The notes under the pieces are model-generated. The model worked only from the letters and a program-made list of their open reading frames with translations, searched no databases and was not told the DNA's origin. A program made the translations under genes and the position numbers. A DNA stretch of 64,000 bases from Thermomicrobiales bacterium. Its GTDB lineage: Bacteria > Chloroflexota > Chloroflexia > Thermomicrobiales > CFX8. The stretch is taken from contig JBAOIG010000002.1 in NCBI GenBank assembly GCA_037045155.1, positions 558,001 through 622,000 of the forward strand. The letters are read 5' to 3'. Below are positions 8,878-17,189 of this stretch, one piece after another (the stretch's first letter is position 1; every line of letters starts with the position of its first letter).

Positions 8878-8943
8878 AGTTGTGTCATACCGAGAAACGA
8901 GCTGTTACTAAGCGGGCCACCCGAACGGGGAGGGGAACGCACG

Positions 8944-11913
8944 ATGTGGATTCCGAACGTAGGCGATATGGTGCTGATCGATTCGTCGGAGGACAAGTAT
9001 CGCGTCTTCCACTGTATCCGTGACAACGGATACATCCGGCTCGGTGTGATTGAGGCCAAGGCCAGCCTAGCACATGATTACGTCTTTGAGCTTGACGAAT
9101 TTCAGATACGCGTTCAACCAGCGCCCGCTCTCGCAGACCTGTTGCTAGATCCTGCGACGCGTCTCGATGCCGAGAGATTCCGGCTGGCGATTGAAGCGCT
9201 CCGGCTACGTTACGCTCACCTAATCGATCCGTTCCATGCGATCAACATAGCCCAGATTGATCTTCTACCCCACCAGGCCGACGCTGTGTACCGGCACATT
9301 CTCCCTCAGCCGCGGATCAGGTTCTTGCTCGCCGACGACCCCGGACTGGGAAAGACGATTATGGCTGGACTCGTGCTCAAAGAGCTAAAGGCCCGCGGCG
9401 CTGTCGAGCGGATACTAATCGTAGTGCCCGCCCACCTTCGTGACCAATGGAAACGAGAGATGTCGGATTGGTTCGACGAGGATTTCCTGATCTTTGACAG
9501 TCAAACACAGGCAAAAGCAAAGAACTTTTTGAACCTAAATAAGCAAATCATCACATCCTTGGATTTCGCAAAGCGAGAGCCAAATAAGAGCACCCTGATG
9601 GCATCCGAGGATATGTGGGATATTGTTGTATTCGATGAAGCTCACAAACTTTCGGCAAAATTCCTCGGCAACAAGTACCAATCAACAAAACGATACGAGC
9701 TCGCACGCGAAATTCTCGGAATCACGAACCACGCACTGTTTCTGACAGCGACGCCACACAATGGCAATGACACAGAGTACTGGCTTCGACTTAACCTGTT
9801 GGAGCCCAGCATGTTTGCTAACGAGAATCAGATGAGTGCTGCGGCGGCATACGGAGACGGTATTCCCTTTGTTCTTCGTCGATCCAAAGATCAGGTCACG
9901 GATATACAGGGTCAGCGCCTTTTCAAGGCGCGAACGGTTGAGACGCTTGAACTGACCATGTCCCCTCCGGAGCACATGGTCTATGAGGCGGTGACCGATT
10001 ACGTCCACTATTGGTACCCGTCATCCGACAATCTCGATAGCGGCGCGGAGAAGATCCGTAAGTTCAACATTGCGCTAGCACTGACGGTCCTTCAACGGCG
10101 GGTAACGTCGGGTATGGCTGCGATTCGCCTCTCACTCGAGCGCCGGCGTCGGAAACTCGCTGCACTACTTATCGAATGGGAGAAGCACAAGACTCAGCAG
10201 GAAGTTCTTCTCAAGGCGATGACATCCGAAGACCTCTCAGAGTTGGATGATCGACTCTTAGCGGAGTGGGATGAGCTGCAGGAAACCATCGAGGCTACGA
10301 CTGCGGCTGAAGACACGGAAGAGCTTAAGGAAGAGATAGCCGAGCTCAAAAACCTGATTGGCGTCATTGGCAAGCTTGAGCACGATGGGAACGAGCCAAA
10401 GCTCGCTGAGTTGAGGCGGGTGATCAGCGGATACCTACAGGGTCACCCTGAGGAGAAGCTGCTCATCTTCAGCGAGTTCAAGGATACGGTGCTGGCGCTC
10501 AAGAGCCATCTGGAAGGGCTCGGTATGAAGGTCGCCGTGATCCACGGTGGCATGAAAATGATGGATCGGAGGAAACAGGAACAGTACTTCCGTGATGCAG
10601 CACAGATCATGGTGGCGACTGATGCTGCCGCAGAGGGCATTAATCTTCAATTCTGCAGACTGATGGTCAATTACGATCTGCCTTGGAATCCCAATCGACT
10701 CGAACAGCGAATGGGCCGTATCCATCGGTACGGGCAAGATCGGGACTGCTTCATCTGGAATCTCCTCTATCAGGACACCCGAGAGGGGCGGATTCTCAGC
10801 CGGCTTCTCTCGAAGATCGAATCGATGAAAGCGCGCCCTGAGCTTGGCGAGACGATCTACGATGTCGTGAGTTCTGTTCTCTCAGGGGTGTCCCTTGAGC
10901 AGTTGATCATGGAAGCGATTCTCACCGGGGATATGACAAAGGTCGATGATGTCATCGATGTACAACTTGAGCAGCGAGTCAACGAGTTCATTGCACTACT
11001 CGAAGAGAACGCATTGGCCGCGAACTATATCAACCTATCGGAAGTACAGGCGCTCCATGAGTGTTCTGAGCGACAGCAGATCATCAGGGATCTACACCTG
11101 TTTGTCGATCGCGTCACGAACTGGATGGGTGGTGGCCTTCCGAAGGACGGACGCGATGGCGTTTACGTCCTCGGGATTCCGACAGGAAAGCAGGCTCAGT
11201 TCAATGGTACCGGGTTTGAGCAGGCCATGAAAGTAGCGTTTGATCGCGGTACTGCAAGGCTTCATAAGGATGTGACCTACCTAACTATCGGTCAGCCAAT
11301 TCTAAATCGTATGATCGATGGGTTTGCGCTCGACGATTGGCAGCCTCGTGTGTCTGTGCTCCAAGACCCCGATGGGCTGAGCGGCATGGTATGCCTTTAT
11401 CGAATGACTGTGCAGGACGGTCACGGTCGGACCGCGGACGAGCAGTTGGTCGCCGCCTTTGCTGAGGCAACGGAGAAGGTTGACTTGATCGACATTCGGA
11501 AAGTCCGCGACCTGCGTGCGGTCGGACCGGATCGCGACAGTGAGCTTGTTATGAAGATTGAGAAGCTGGAGACGCTGGCACAGACATGTGCGATGTCAAA
11601 GCTCAAGGACATCCGCGCTGGTATCGAGGCGCGCCGCTCCCAAGAAGCCGATCTCAAGCGCAAGTGGCTTGAGCGCTCGTATGCCGCAACAATCAAGTAC
11701 CTTGAGAACCGACTGTTCGAACTGCGCTTGCGACAACAGCAAGGCGAACGAAATCTTGGCGGTGCTATCACAAACGCCGAGAACCGCTTGTCGAATGTCC
11801 GGCGTCAACAAGAGGCAAGGCTCGAGCTTTTGGCGAAGGACGTCACCTTGACGTCCCTAGCTCCGAAACTCGAAGCGTTGGCGCTGGTGATTGGCAACGA
11901 TGGAGCTGGTTGA
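8944..11913 (+). CDS. SNF2-like DEAD/DEAH helicase, orphan
   Basis: A 989-residue superfamily-2 ATPase. Motif I is LADDPGLGKTIMAGL (about residues 128-142), motif II VVFDEAHKLS (about 228), motif III LTATPHNGND (about 267) and motif VI QRMGRIHRYGQ (about 587-597), with a coiled-coil insert rich in Glu and Lys around 420-480. The ATPase core resembles helicases found in DISARM-like and other defence islands and in RapA-like proteins. The N-terminal 80 residues look like a small beta domain, and the C-terminal 350 residues include another coiled coil (about 880-960). GGGGAGGGG precedes the ATG. The gene is visibly lower in GC than its neighbours, and no methylase, phospholipase D or nuclease partner lies beside it. 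Function as defence or DNA remodelling is inference. Confidence 0.8.
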   Translation: MWIPNVGDMVLIDSSEDKYRVFHCIRDNGYIRLGVIEAKASLAHDYVFELDEFQIRVQPAPALADLLLDPATRLDAERFRLAIEALRLRYAHLIDPFHAINIAQIDLLPHQADAVYRHILPQPRIRFLLADDPGLGKTIMAGLVLKELKARGAVERILIVVPAHLRDQWKREMSDWFDEDFLIFDSQTQAKAKNFLNLNKQIITSLDFAKREPNKSTLMASEDMWDIVVFDEAHKLSAKFLGNKYQSTKRYELAREILGITNHALFLTATPHNGNDTEYWLRLNLLEPSMFANENQMSAAAAYGDGIPFVLRRSKDQVTDIQGQRLFKARTVETLELTMSPPEHMVYEAVTDYVHYWYPSSDNLDSGAEKIRKFNIALALTVLQRRVTSGMAAIRLSLERRRRKLAALLIEWEKHKTQQEVLLKAMTSEDLSELDDRLLAEWDELQETIEATTAAEDTEELKEEIAELKNLIGVIGKLEHDGNEPKLAELRRVISGYLQGHPEEKLLIFSEFKDTVLALKSHLEGLGMKVAVIHGGMKMMDRRKQEQYFRDAAQIMVATDAAAEGINLQFCRLMVNYDLPWNPNRLEQRMGRIHRYGQDRDCFIWNLLYQDTREGRILSRLLSKIESMKARPELGETIYDVVSSVLSGVSLEQLIMEAILTGDMTKVDDVIDVQLEQRVNEFIALLEENALAANYINLSEVQALHECSERQQIIRDLHLFVDRVTNWMGGGLPKDGRDGVYVLGIPTGKQAQFNGTGFEQAMKVAFDRGTARLHKDVTYLTIGQPILNRMIDGFALDDWQPRVSVLQDPDGLSGMVCLYRMTVQDGHGRTADEQLVAAFAEATEKVDLIDIRKVRDLRAVGPDRDSELVMKIEKLETLAQTCAMSKLKDIRAGIEARRSQEADLKRKWLERSYAATIKYLENRLFELRLRQQQGERNLGGAITNAENRLSNVRRQQEARLELLAKDVTLTSLAPKLEALALVIGNDGAG

Positions 11914-11931
11914 TCTTCGGTCGCCTCCGGC

Positions 11932-12383
11932 TTGACGCCCCGCCGGCCCGCCGTGTACAGTACCAACGTGCAACCGCCCGGTTGCGTTGTGTGAGGGTGT
12001 CACGATCACGATGAGCACGCAGCTCAGGAAACCCAGGAGCCCCAGGCGCGGCTGATTGAAAGATCAGCCCATCTGACCTGCCGCGCTTCCTATGGTTTCT
12101 GGAGTGACTCGTGACGACATCCGGTTCCCAATCCGTTACACCAAAGATCCATACGCCGTCTCCGGTGACGGTCGCCGTGTTGCGCGCCGTTACGGTGGCG
12201 ATCCCTCTGCCCTCCCCCAAACCTGGTCGCGTCAGGCGTCGCGCCTGACATCCCGGCGTCCGCCGCTCGCGGCGTGACCTCTGGCGATGTCCGGTCCCGG
12301 CGATCCTGACGAGCGAACGCTCGCGCGGGTGGGCGTTTTCCGCATGTCGTCGTTATCCACGATCTGTTGTTATTGAGGATGAG
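11932..12383 (+). promoter_or_regulatory. Promoter and long structured leader of the arginine operon
   Basis: About 450 bases without a credible gene. A promoter (TTGACG, 18 bases, TACAGT; 11932-11961) points at argH. The transcribed leader would hold several perfect hairpins: GCAACC-gccc-GGTTGC (11970-11985), GGCTGAT-6-ATCAGCC (12050-12069), GTCAGGCG-tcg-CGCCTGAC (12231-12249) and GAGCG-aa-CGCTC (12311-12322). A 400-base leader of this kind before an amino-acid operon suggests attenuation, but no T-box core, ARG box or known riboswitch was recognised. Confidence 0.4.
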
Positions 12384-13778
12384 GTGAGTTCGTTGTCAGC
12401 GCCCAAGCTCTGGGACAAGGGATATGAAGTCGACCCGCGCATCCAGCGCTTTGAGGTCGGCGACGACCTGACCTGCGACCAGAAGCTGGCCGTCTATGAC
12501 GCGCTCGGCTCGGTCGCCCACGCCGCCGGCCTGGTCAAGATCGGCCTTCTGCCGGTCGAGACGTTCCACGCCCTGCGCGAGGAGCTGGCGAACATCGTCG
12601 CGCTGGCCAGGCAGGGCGAGTTCCAGATGTCGCTGGCCGATGAGGACGTCCACACCAAGGTCGAGAACTGGCTGACTCAGCAGCTCGGCGAGCCGGGCAA
12701 GATGATCCACACCGGCCGCTCGCGCAACGACCAGGTCGTCGTCGACCTGCGGCTGTTCACTCGCGAGGCGGTTCTGCCGGTCTACGACGCCATCCTTGAC
12801 GCCTGCGACGCCCTGCTGGCCATGGCCCAGCAGCACGCGACGACGCCGATGCCGGGCTACACGCACATGCAGCGAGCGATGGTGACCTCGGTCGGGGTCT
12901 GGGTCGGCGCCTTCCTTGAGTCGCTGCTCGACGACCTGACGCTGCTCGACGCGGCGGTGGCCTTGTCCGATCAATCGCCGCTGGGCTCGGCTGCGTCGTA
13001 CGGCGTCGGGCTGCCGCTCGACCGGCAGTACGTCTCCGACCTGCTCGGCTTCGCCAAGGTGCAGAACAACGTCCTCTACTCGCAGCACGGGCGCGGCAAG
13101 TTCGAGCTGGCGATCGTTCAGGCGCTCGCCCAGGTGATGCTCGACTTCTCCAAGTTGGCACAGGACATCCTGCTGTTCACGACGAGCGAGTTCGGCTTCT
13201 TCGATGTGGATGTCTCGGTGACGACCGGGTCGAGCATCATGCCGCAGAAGAAGAACCTCGACACGATGGAGCTGCTGCGCGGCAAGGTCCACGTCATCGC
13301 GGCGATGCAGCAGCAGATGCTGACGATCCTCGGCGGGACGCCGCTGGGCTTCAACGCGGAGTACCAGGACACTAAGCGACCATTCATGGAGGCGCTCGAC
13401 CTGGTCGAGGCGTCGGCTGTCGTCGCGGCGCTGAACGTCTCGAAGCTGACGCCGAATGAGGAGCGCATGCTGGCGGCCTGCTCGCCGGACCTGTTCGCAA
13501 CCGATGTCGCCTACGACCTCGTCCAGAAGGGCGTGCCGTTCCGCGACGCCTACCGCCAGGTGGCCGGCATGCTCGACGACCTGGCCGAGTTCGACGCGCA
13601 TGCTGTGCTGGCGATGCGGACGCACCAGGGGACCAGCGGCGACCTGCGACTGGACGCGTCGGCGGGGAATATCGCCGCCCGGCGGAAACAGGTAGCGGCT
13701 CGGCAGGCAGAGCTGGCCGAGATCGAGGCCGGCCTGCTCGACGGCACTGCTGCCGGATTGCCCGGAAAGGCAGGCTGA
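12384..13778 (+). CDS. argH: Argininosuccinate lyase
   Basis: Last step of arginine synthesis: argininosuccinate is split to arginine and fumarate by a cytoplasmic homotetramer. It is 464 aa, the usual length. The family signature TGSSIMPQKKNLDT (about residues 276-289) is intact; EDVHTKVENWL, HTGRSRNDQVVVDLRL, the catalytic His in PGYTHMQRA and the serine loop of the signature are all visible. Start GTG 12384 is favoured by GAGGATGAGG immediately upstream. It heads a same-strand cluster whose other members carry out LysW-dependent synthesis, which argues that the cluster makes arginine through ornithine rather than only lysine. argF and argG are not in the window. Confidence 0.95.
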   Translation: MSSLSAPKLWDKGYEVDPRIQRFEVGDDLTCDQKLAVYDALGSVAHAAGLVKIGLLPVETFHALREELANIVALARQGEFQMSLADEDVHTKVENWLTQQLGEPGKMIHTGRSRNDQVVVDLRLFTREAVLPVYDAILDACDALLAMAQQHATTPMPGYTHMQRAMVTSVGVWVGAFLESLLDDLTLLDAAVALSDQSPLGSAASYGVGLPLDRQYVSDLLGFAKVQNNVLYSQHGRGKFELAIVQALAQVMLDFSKLAQDILLFTTSEFGFFDVDVSVTTGSSIMPQKKNLDTMELLRGKVHVIAAMQQQMLTILGGTPLGFNAEYQDTKRPFMEALDLVEASAVVAALNVSKLTPNEERMLAACSPDLFATDVAYDLVQKGVPFRDAYRQVAGMLDDLAEFDAHAVLAMRTHQGTSGDLRLDASAGNIAARRKQVAARQAELAEIEAGLLDGTAAGLPGKAG

Positions 13779-13990
13779 CGATGATCTGGAACGCCGTGGC
13801 CTGGCCACTGACCCTGCCGGACCCTGCTGATGGGAAGCTCTTCCCTCTGGCGAGACAGCCTATCAGGCCCTGGCCGGCACGAGCCGGTCATGCAGACAGG
13901 GACTCGTAAGGGCGGGAAGACATCCCCGCAGCCAACTCGAATGATATTGCGACAACATCGATCGACACGATCGTAGAAGGACAGATTCAG

Positions 13991-14155
13991 ATGACGACCA
14001 TGTGCCCGGAGTGCGCCGCTGAGCTTGAGATGACAGACACCATCGTTGGCGAGATCGTCCAGTGCACCGACTGCAGCAGCGAGCTCGAGGTTCTCTCGAC
14101 CAGCCCGTTCGAGCTCGGCCTCGCGCCGGCCGAAGAGGAAGACTGGGGCGAGTAG
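13991..14155 (+). CDS. lysW: LysW amino-group carrier protein
   Basis: A 54-residue acidic protein that carries the growing intermediates of lysine or arginine synthesis on its C-terminal glutamate. It begins MTTMCPECAAELEM, has the zinc-ribbon pairs CPEC and CTDC, and ends with the diagnostic EDWGE. The terminal Glu is where the ATP-grasp ligase attaches the alpha-amino group of glutamate or aminoadipate. The gene is short enough to be missed by length-filtered gene finding. It lies 212 bases after argH and is followed by an inverted-repeat element and then the ligase-like gene. Confidence 0.95.
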   Translation: MTTMCPECAAELEMTDTIVGEIVQCTDCSSELEVLSTSPFELGLAPAEEEDWGE

Positions 14156-14176
14156 GGGACGGCCCTCACAGCTGGC

Positions 14177-14307
14177 CCTCACCCCGCCCCTCTCCCAACC
14201 TTAGGAGAGGGGGAGATTGGTATTGAGATTGACGGAATTGCGATTGGCAACCGACACGCCAGCAATACGACACCCCTCTCCCCGCGGGAGAGGGGCAGGG
14301 GGTGAGG
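14177..14307. repeat. GC-rich inverted-repeat element A (MITE-like)
   Basis: About 131 bases between lysW and the next gene. The left end CCTCACCCCGCCCCTCTCC and the right end GGAGAGGGGCAGGGGGTGAGG are near-perfect reverse complements, each also followed or preceded by a small hairpin. The interior (about 14210-14270) is much less GC-rich. Related elements recur at 16186, 18260 and 19129 in this operon. Confidence 0.65.
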
Positions 14308-14314
14308 TCTCCCC

Positions 14315-15124
14315 GTGATCCACCTCCTCGCCCCGCGGCTCCGCGTCGAGGAGCGTCTGCTGATGCAGGCGTTCGCCGAGCGTGCGTGTGAATCAGCGCT
14401 GCTGGACGCGGCGGCGATGTCGATGTCGTTGACCGGCGAGCCAGGAGCCCTCCCGACTGTCGTGCTCGACCGCAACGTGGCGACCGGCGAGAGGGCGGTG
14501 CTGGGGGCGCTGCTGGCGGCGGGTGGTTCGGTCGTTGTGAACCGGACGGCAACGACGCGCATGCTGGCCGATCGGCTGGCGCTGGTTCGCCATCTGGTGA
14601 TCGCCGGGGTCGCTGTGCCGGAGACGGTCGTCGCCTTCGGCGAAGGGCCGGCGATCGATGCGGCCCGGCAGGTGGGCTACCCGCTGCGGATCATGGCGCC
14701 GGTGGTGACGCCGTCACTGCCAGACGCGCTGGCCGGCGACGCCGACTCCGCCGAGGCGATCCTCGAGCACCGCGCGACACTGGCGCACGAGACGAGCGTG
14801 CTGCTGCAGTCCGTCCCGGAGGGCCAGTGCTGGCGCGTCGTGGTTGTCGGCGATGCGATCGTCGCGGCGACCGGCGAGACGGCCGATGGACCTGCTCCGA
14901 CAGGAGATGTTCCGGACGAGATCGCGGCAGTGGTCGAGCGAGTCGTCTCGCGATTGGGGACCGGGGTGTACGCGGTGCATGTTGTCGAGACGAACGGCGG
15001 CCCGGTCGTGACCGGCGCGAGCAACCTCGTCGAGTTCCGCGCGCTGCAGCAGGCCGGCTACGATATTGCCGGCCGGATCGCCGACTTCACCATCACGCAG
15101 ATCGACGGAGGGGCTTCCGCATGA
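14315..15124 (+). CDS. Divergent LysX-like ATP-grasp protein
   Basis: RimK/LysX-related ATP-grasp fold of 269 aa. Alignment by eye with the canonical paralogue at 16227-17156 gives TVVLDRNVATGERAVLGALLAAG, then VVNRTATTRMLADRLALVRHLVIAGVAVPETVVAF and GYPLRIMAPVV. The glycine loop found in the paralogue as GSWGRLL is replaced by TPSLPDAL, and the QEYV-KPGRDLR substrate segment by SVPEGQCWRVVVV, so key ATP-handling residues seem missing. The C-terminal SNLVEFRALQQAGYDIAGRI resembles the LysX type, whereas the paralogue has the ArgX-like NGGAEFKGL. It could be a lysine-branch ligase with relaxed motifs or a regulatory pseudo-enzyme. Start GTG 14315; its stop overlaps lysK by ATGA. Confidence 0.7.
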   Translation: MIHLLAPRLRVEERLLMQAFAERACESALLDAAAMSMSLTGEPGALPTVVLDRNVATGERAVLGALLAAGGSVVVNRTATTRMLADRLALVRHLVIAGVAVPETVVAFGEGPAIDAARQVGYPLRIMAPVVTPSLPDALAGDADSAEAILEHRATLAHETSVLLQSVPEGQCWRVVVVGDAIVAATGETADGPAPTGDVPDEIAAVVERVVSRLGTGVYAVHVVETNGGPVVTGASNLVEFRALQQAGYDIAGRIADFTITQIDGGASA

Positions 15125-16234
15125 CCAGTCTGATGGCCCTGACGGTCGCCGACATCGCGACCGGACTGGTCGGTATCCCCAGTCTCTCGGGTGATGAGGC
15201 GGCTGCGGTCGCCTGGTTGTGCAGGCGAATGGCGGCGCTGGGCTACGACGCGTCTGTCGACGGCGCGGGGAACGCAGTCGGGACCATCGGCGCTGGTGAG
15301 CGCGAGATCATGCTGCTCGGCCACATCGACACAGTGCCGGGCGATATCCCCGTCCGTGTCGAGGGCGGCATCCTCCACGGGCGCGGGGCGGTTGACGCGA
15401 AGGGTCCGCTGGCGACGTTCGTCGCGGCCGGCGCGCGGGCGACGCTGCCAGCGGGGGTGCGGCTGACGGTCGTCGGCGCGGTCGGCGAGGAGACGTTCGG
15501 CTCGCCCGGCGCAACCTGGCTGCGCGATCACCACCCGACGCCAGACATGCTGATCATCGGCGAGCCGAGCGGCTGGGATGGGGTCGTCCTCGGCTACAAG
15601 GGCTCGCTCGGGCTGACGGCGACGGTGGCCTGCCCCGTCGAGCCATTCGGCCGGGCCGGAGCCGACCGCGCCAGAGCTGGCCTTCGCGTTCTGGCAGCGA
15701 TTGCAGGACTGGCTGACAAGACATAACGCTGGAGCTGATTCTGGCTTCATGACGCTGGATGCGACGCTGCGCTCGTTCGACTCGGCCAGCGACGGGATGA
15801 CCGGGACGGCGACGTTGGACGGCACGTTTCGGCTGCCGCCGGGGACGACGATCGCCTGGGTGCGCGAGCAGGTATCGGCATTGGCCGGCGGCGTCGCGAT
15901 CGAGTGGCAGGAGAACGCCGAAGCGTACCGGACCGACAAGCGCTCGCCGCTGGTCGCGCCGTTTCTGGCGGCGATCCGCGCGGCCGGCGGTCAGCCGAAG
16001 CTGAAGGTCAAGACCGGCACATCCGACATGAATGTCGTTGGCCCGGTCTGGGGCTGCCCGGCGGTCGCCTACGGTCCCGGCGACGCCCGCTACGACCACA
16101 CCCCCGACGAGCAGATCCCGCTTGCCGACCTCGACCTCGGCGTCACGGTGCTGGCGGCAGCGATCACCCGCGTCGCCGCGCGAGGACCCCTCCCCCCCGC
16201 CCCCTCCCCTGCGAAGGGAGGGGGAGATGAGTGA
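15121..16234 (+). CDS. lysK: LysW-carrier hydrolase (M20 family), frameshifted
   Basis: Zinc carboxypeptidase-like enzyme that releases the finished amino acid (ornithine or lysine) from LysW. M20 features: LLGHIDTVPG (metal His and catalytic Asp), GRGAVDAKGPLA (bridging Asp), VGAVGEETFGSPGA (general-base and metal Glu), IIGEPSGWDGV. Frame 1 runs from ATG 15121 to about 15640. The dimerisation and C-terminal part (HSAGPEPTAPELAFAFW through the stop) is in frame 2. One extra base in the C run at 15643-15645 would explain it, restoring VEHSAGPEP. The start overlaps the preceding stop by 4 bases (ATGA), suggesting translational coupling. The 3' end and stop lie inside an inverted-repeat element. 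Confidence 0.85.
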
Positions 16235-16299
16235 CCGGCACCGAATCGCGTCCTCCCGTGACACCCCTCTCCTCACAGGGGAGGGGCGAGGGGAGGGGT
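16186..16299. repeat. GC-rich inverted-repeat element B (MITE-like)
   Basis: The left end ACCCCTCCCCCCCGCCCC and the right end GGGGCGAGGGGAGGGGT are reverse complements apart from small differences. Inner hairpins CCCCTCCC-CTGCGAA-GGGAGGGG and CCCCTCTCCT-caca-GGGGAGGGG sit near each end. The lysK stop and the likely argX start lie within it. Confidence 0.65.
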
Positions 16300-17156
16300 T
16301 CTCGTCCCCTCGGCTCGGCATCCTCGTCTCGCATCTCCGCGAAGAGGAGAAGCTGATCCTGGCTGCGGCGGGCGAGTTGGGCGTCGCGACGCAGCTGATC
16401 CAGGATCGGACGCTGGCGCTGGACCTGTCGGATCCGGCGCCGCCGGAGGTGGATGTCGTGCTCGACCGCTGCGTGGCGCATACGCGCGGTGGGTACGCGC
16501 TGCGCGTCTTCGAGGCGTGGGGAGTGCCGACCGTCAACCCGAGCGCGACGGTGGCGACCTGCGACGACAAGGTGCTGATGTCGCTGGCGTTCGCGACGGC
16601 CGGTGTGCCAGCGCTGCGGACCGCCGTGGCGTTCACCGTCGAGAGCGCCCTGGAGGTCGGCGAGCGGCTCGGCTATCCGCTGATCGTCAAGCCGGTGACC
16701 GGCTCGTGGGGTCGGCTGCTGGCGCGGGCGAACTCGCCGGCCGATCTGCGAGCGATCCTGGAGCAGAAGAAGGCGCTGGGCGGGCCGCAGCACGGGGTGT
16801 TCTACCTGCAGGAGTATGTCGTGAAGCCGGGGCGCGACCTGCGCGTGTTCTACGTCGGCGGCGAGGTGATCGCGGCGTCGTATCGCAACTCCGCGCACTG
16901 GATCACCAACGTCGCCCGTGGCGCTGTCTCGACGACATGCCCGATCACCGACGAGATCGTCGCAGTGACGCGGCTGGCGGCGAGGGCCGTCGGAGCGGAG
17001 ATCGCCGGGGTCGATCTTGTCGAGACCCCGGATGGATTGAAGGTCATCGAGATCAACGGCGGGGCCGAGTTCAAAGGGCTGCGCGGGACGACCGATGTCC
17101 CGATCGCGCGGGTCATCGTCGAGCACGCGATCTCGCGCGCAGCCGTCGGCCGATAG
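16227..17156 (+). CDS. argX: LysW-glutamate ligase (ArgX-type ATP-grasp)
   Basis: Attaches glutamate to the C-terminal Glu of LysW using ATP, the first step of LysW-mediated ornithine synthesis. Canonical LysX/ArgX motifs: LGILVSHLREEEKLI, VVLDRCVAHTRG, NPSATVATCDDKVLMSLAF, GYPLIVKPVTGSWGRLLA (ATP lysine and glycine loop), YLQEYVVKPGRDLRVF, YRNSAHWITNVARGA and the metal site VIEINGGAEFKGL. The NGGxEFKGL form is what I recall of ArgX rather than LysX. The only good ATG, at 16227 after GGGAGGGGGAG, adds about 30 residues (MSDRHRIASSRDTPLLTGEG) encoded by the inverted-repeat element; a non-ATG start nearer LGILVSH is possible. It overlaps the lysK stop by 8 bases. Confidence 0.88.
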   Translation: MSDRHRIASSRDTPLLTGEGRGEGFSSPRLGILVSHLREEEKLILAAAGELGVATQLIQDRTLALDLSDPAPPEVDVVLDRCVAHTRGGYALRVFEAWGVPTVNPSATVATCDDKVLMSLAFATAGVPALRTAVAFTVESALEVGERLGYPLIVKPVTGSWGRLLARANSPADLRAILEQKKALGGPQHGVFYLQEYVVKPGRDLRVFYVGGEVIAASYRNSAHWITNVARGAVSTTCPITDEIVAVTRLAARAVGAEIAGVDLVETPDGLKVIEINGGAEFKGLRGTTDVPIARVIVEHAISRAAVGR

Positions 17157-17189
17157 AGAGATCCCGAAAAGGGTTGGGGAAGAGGAATC

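Noticed and set aside
11843..12220. 125-codon minus-strand frame in the argH leader
   Set aside because: No recognisable domain, overlaps the end of the helicase gene, and codon use is poor.
11962..12383. T-box riboswitch for the arginine operon
   Set aside because: The conserved antiterminator core (GGTGG-ACCGCG) was not found; GGTGGCGATCCC near 12195 is only a partial match.
12396..13808. Long minus-strand frame (470 codons) opposite argH
   Set aside because: It mirrors the codon pattern of argH in a GC-rich genome, is rich in Arg and has no family pattern.
13780..13910. Short frame MIWNAVAWPLTLPDPADGK after argH
   Set aside because: No RBS or similarity to known small proteins; treated as spacer before lysW.
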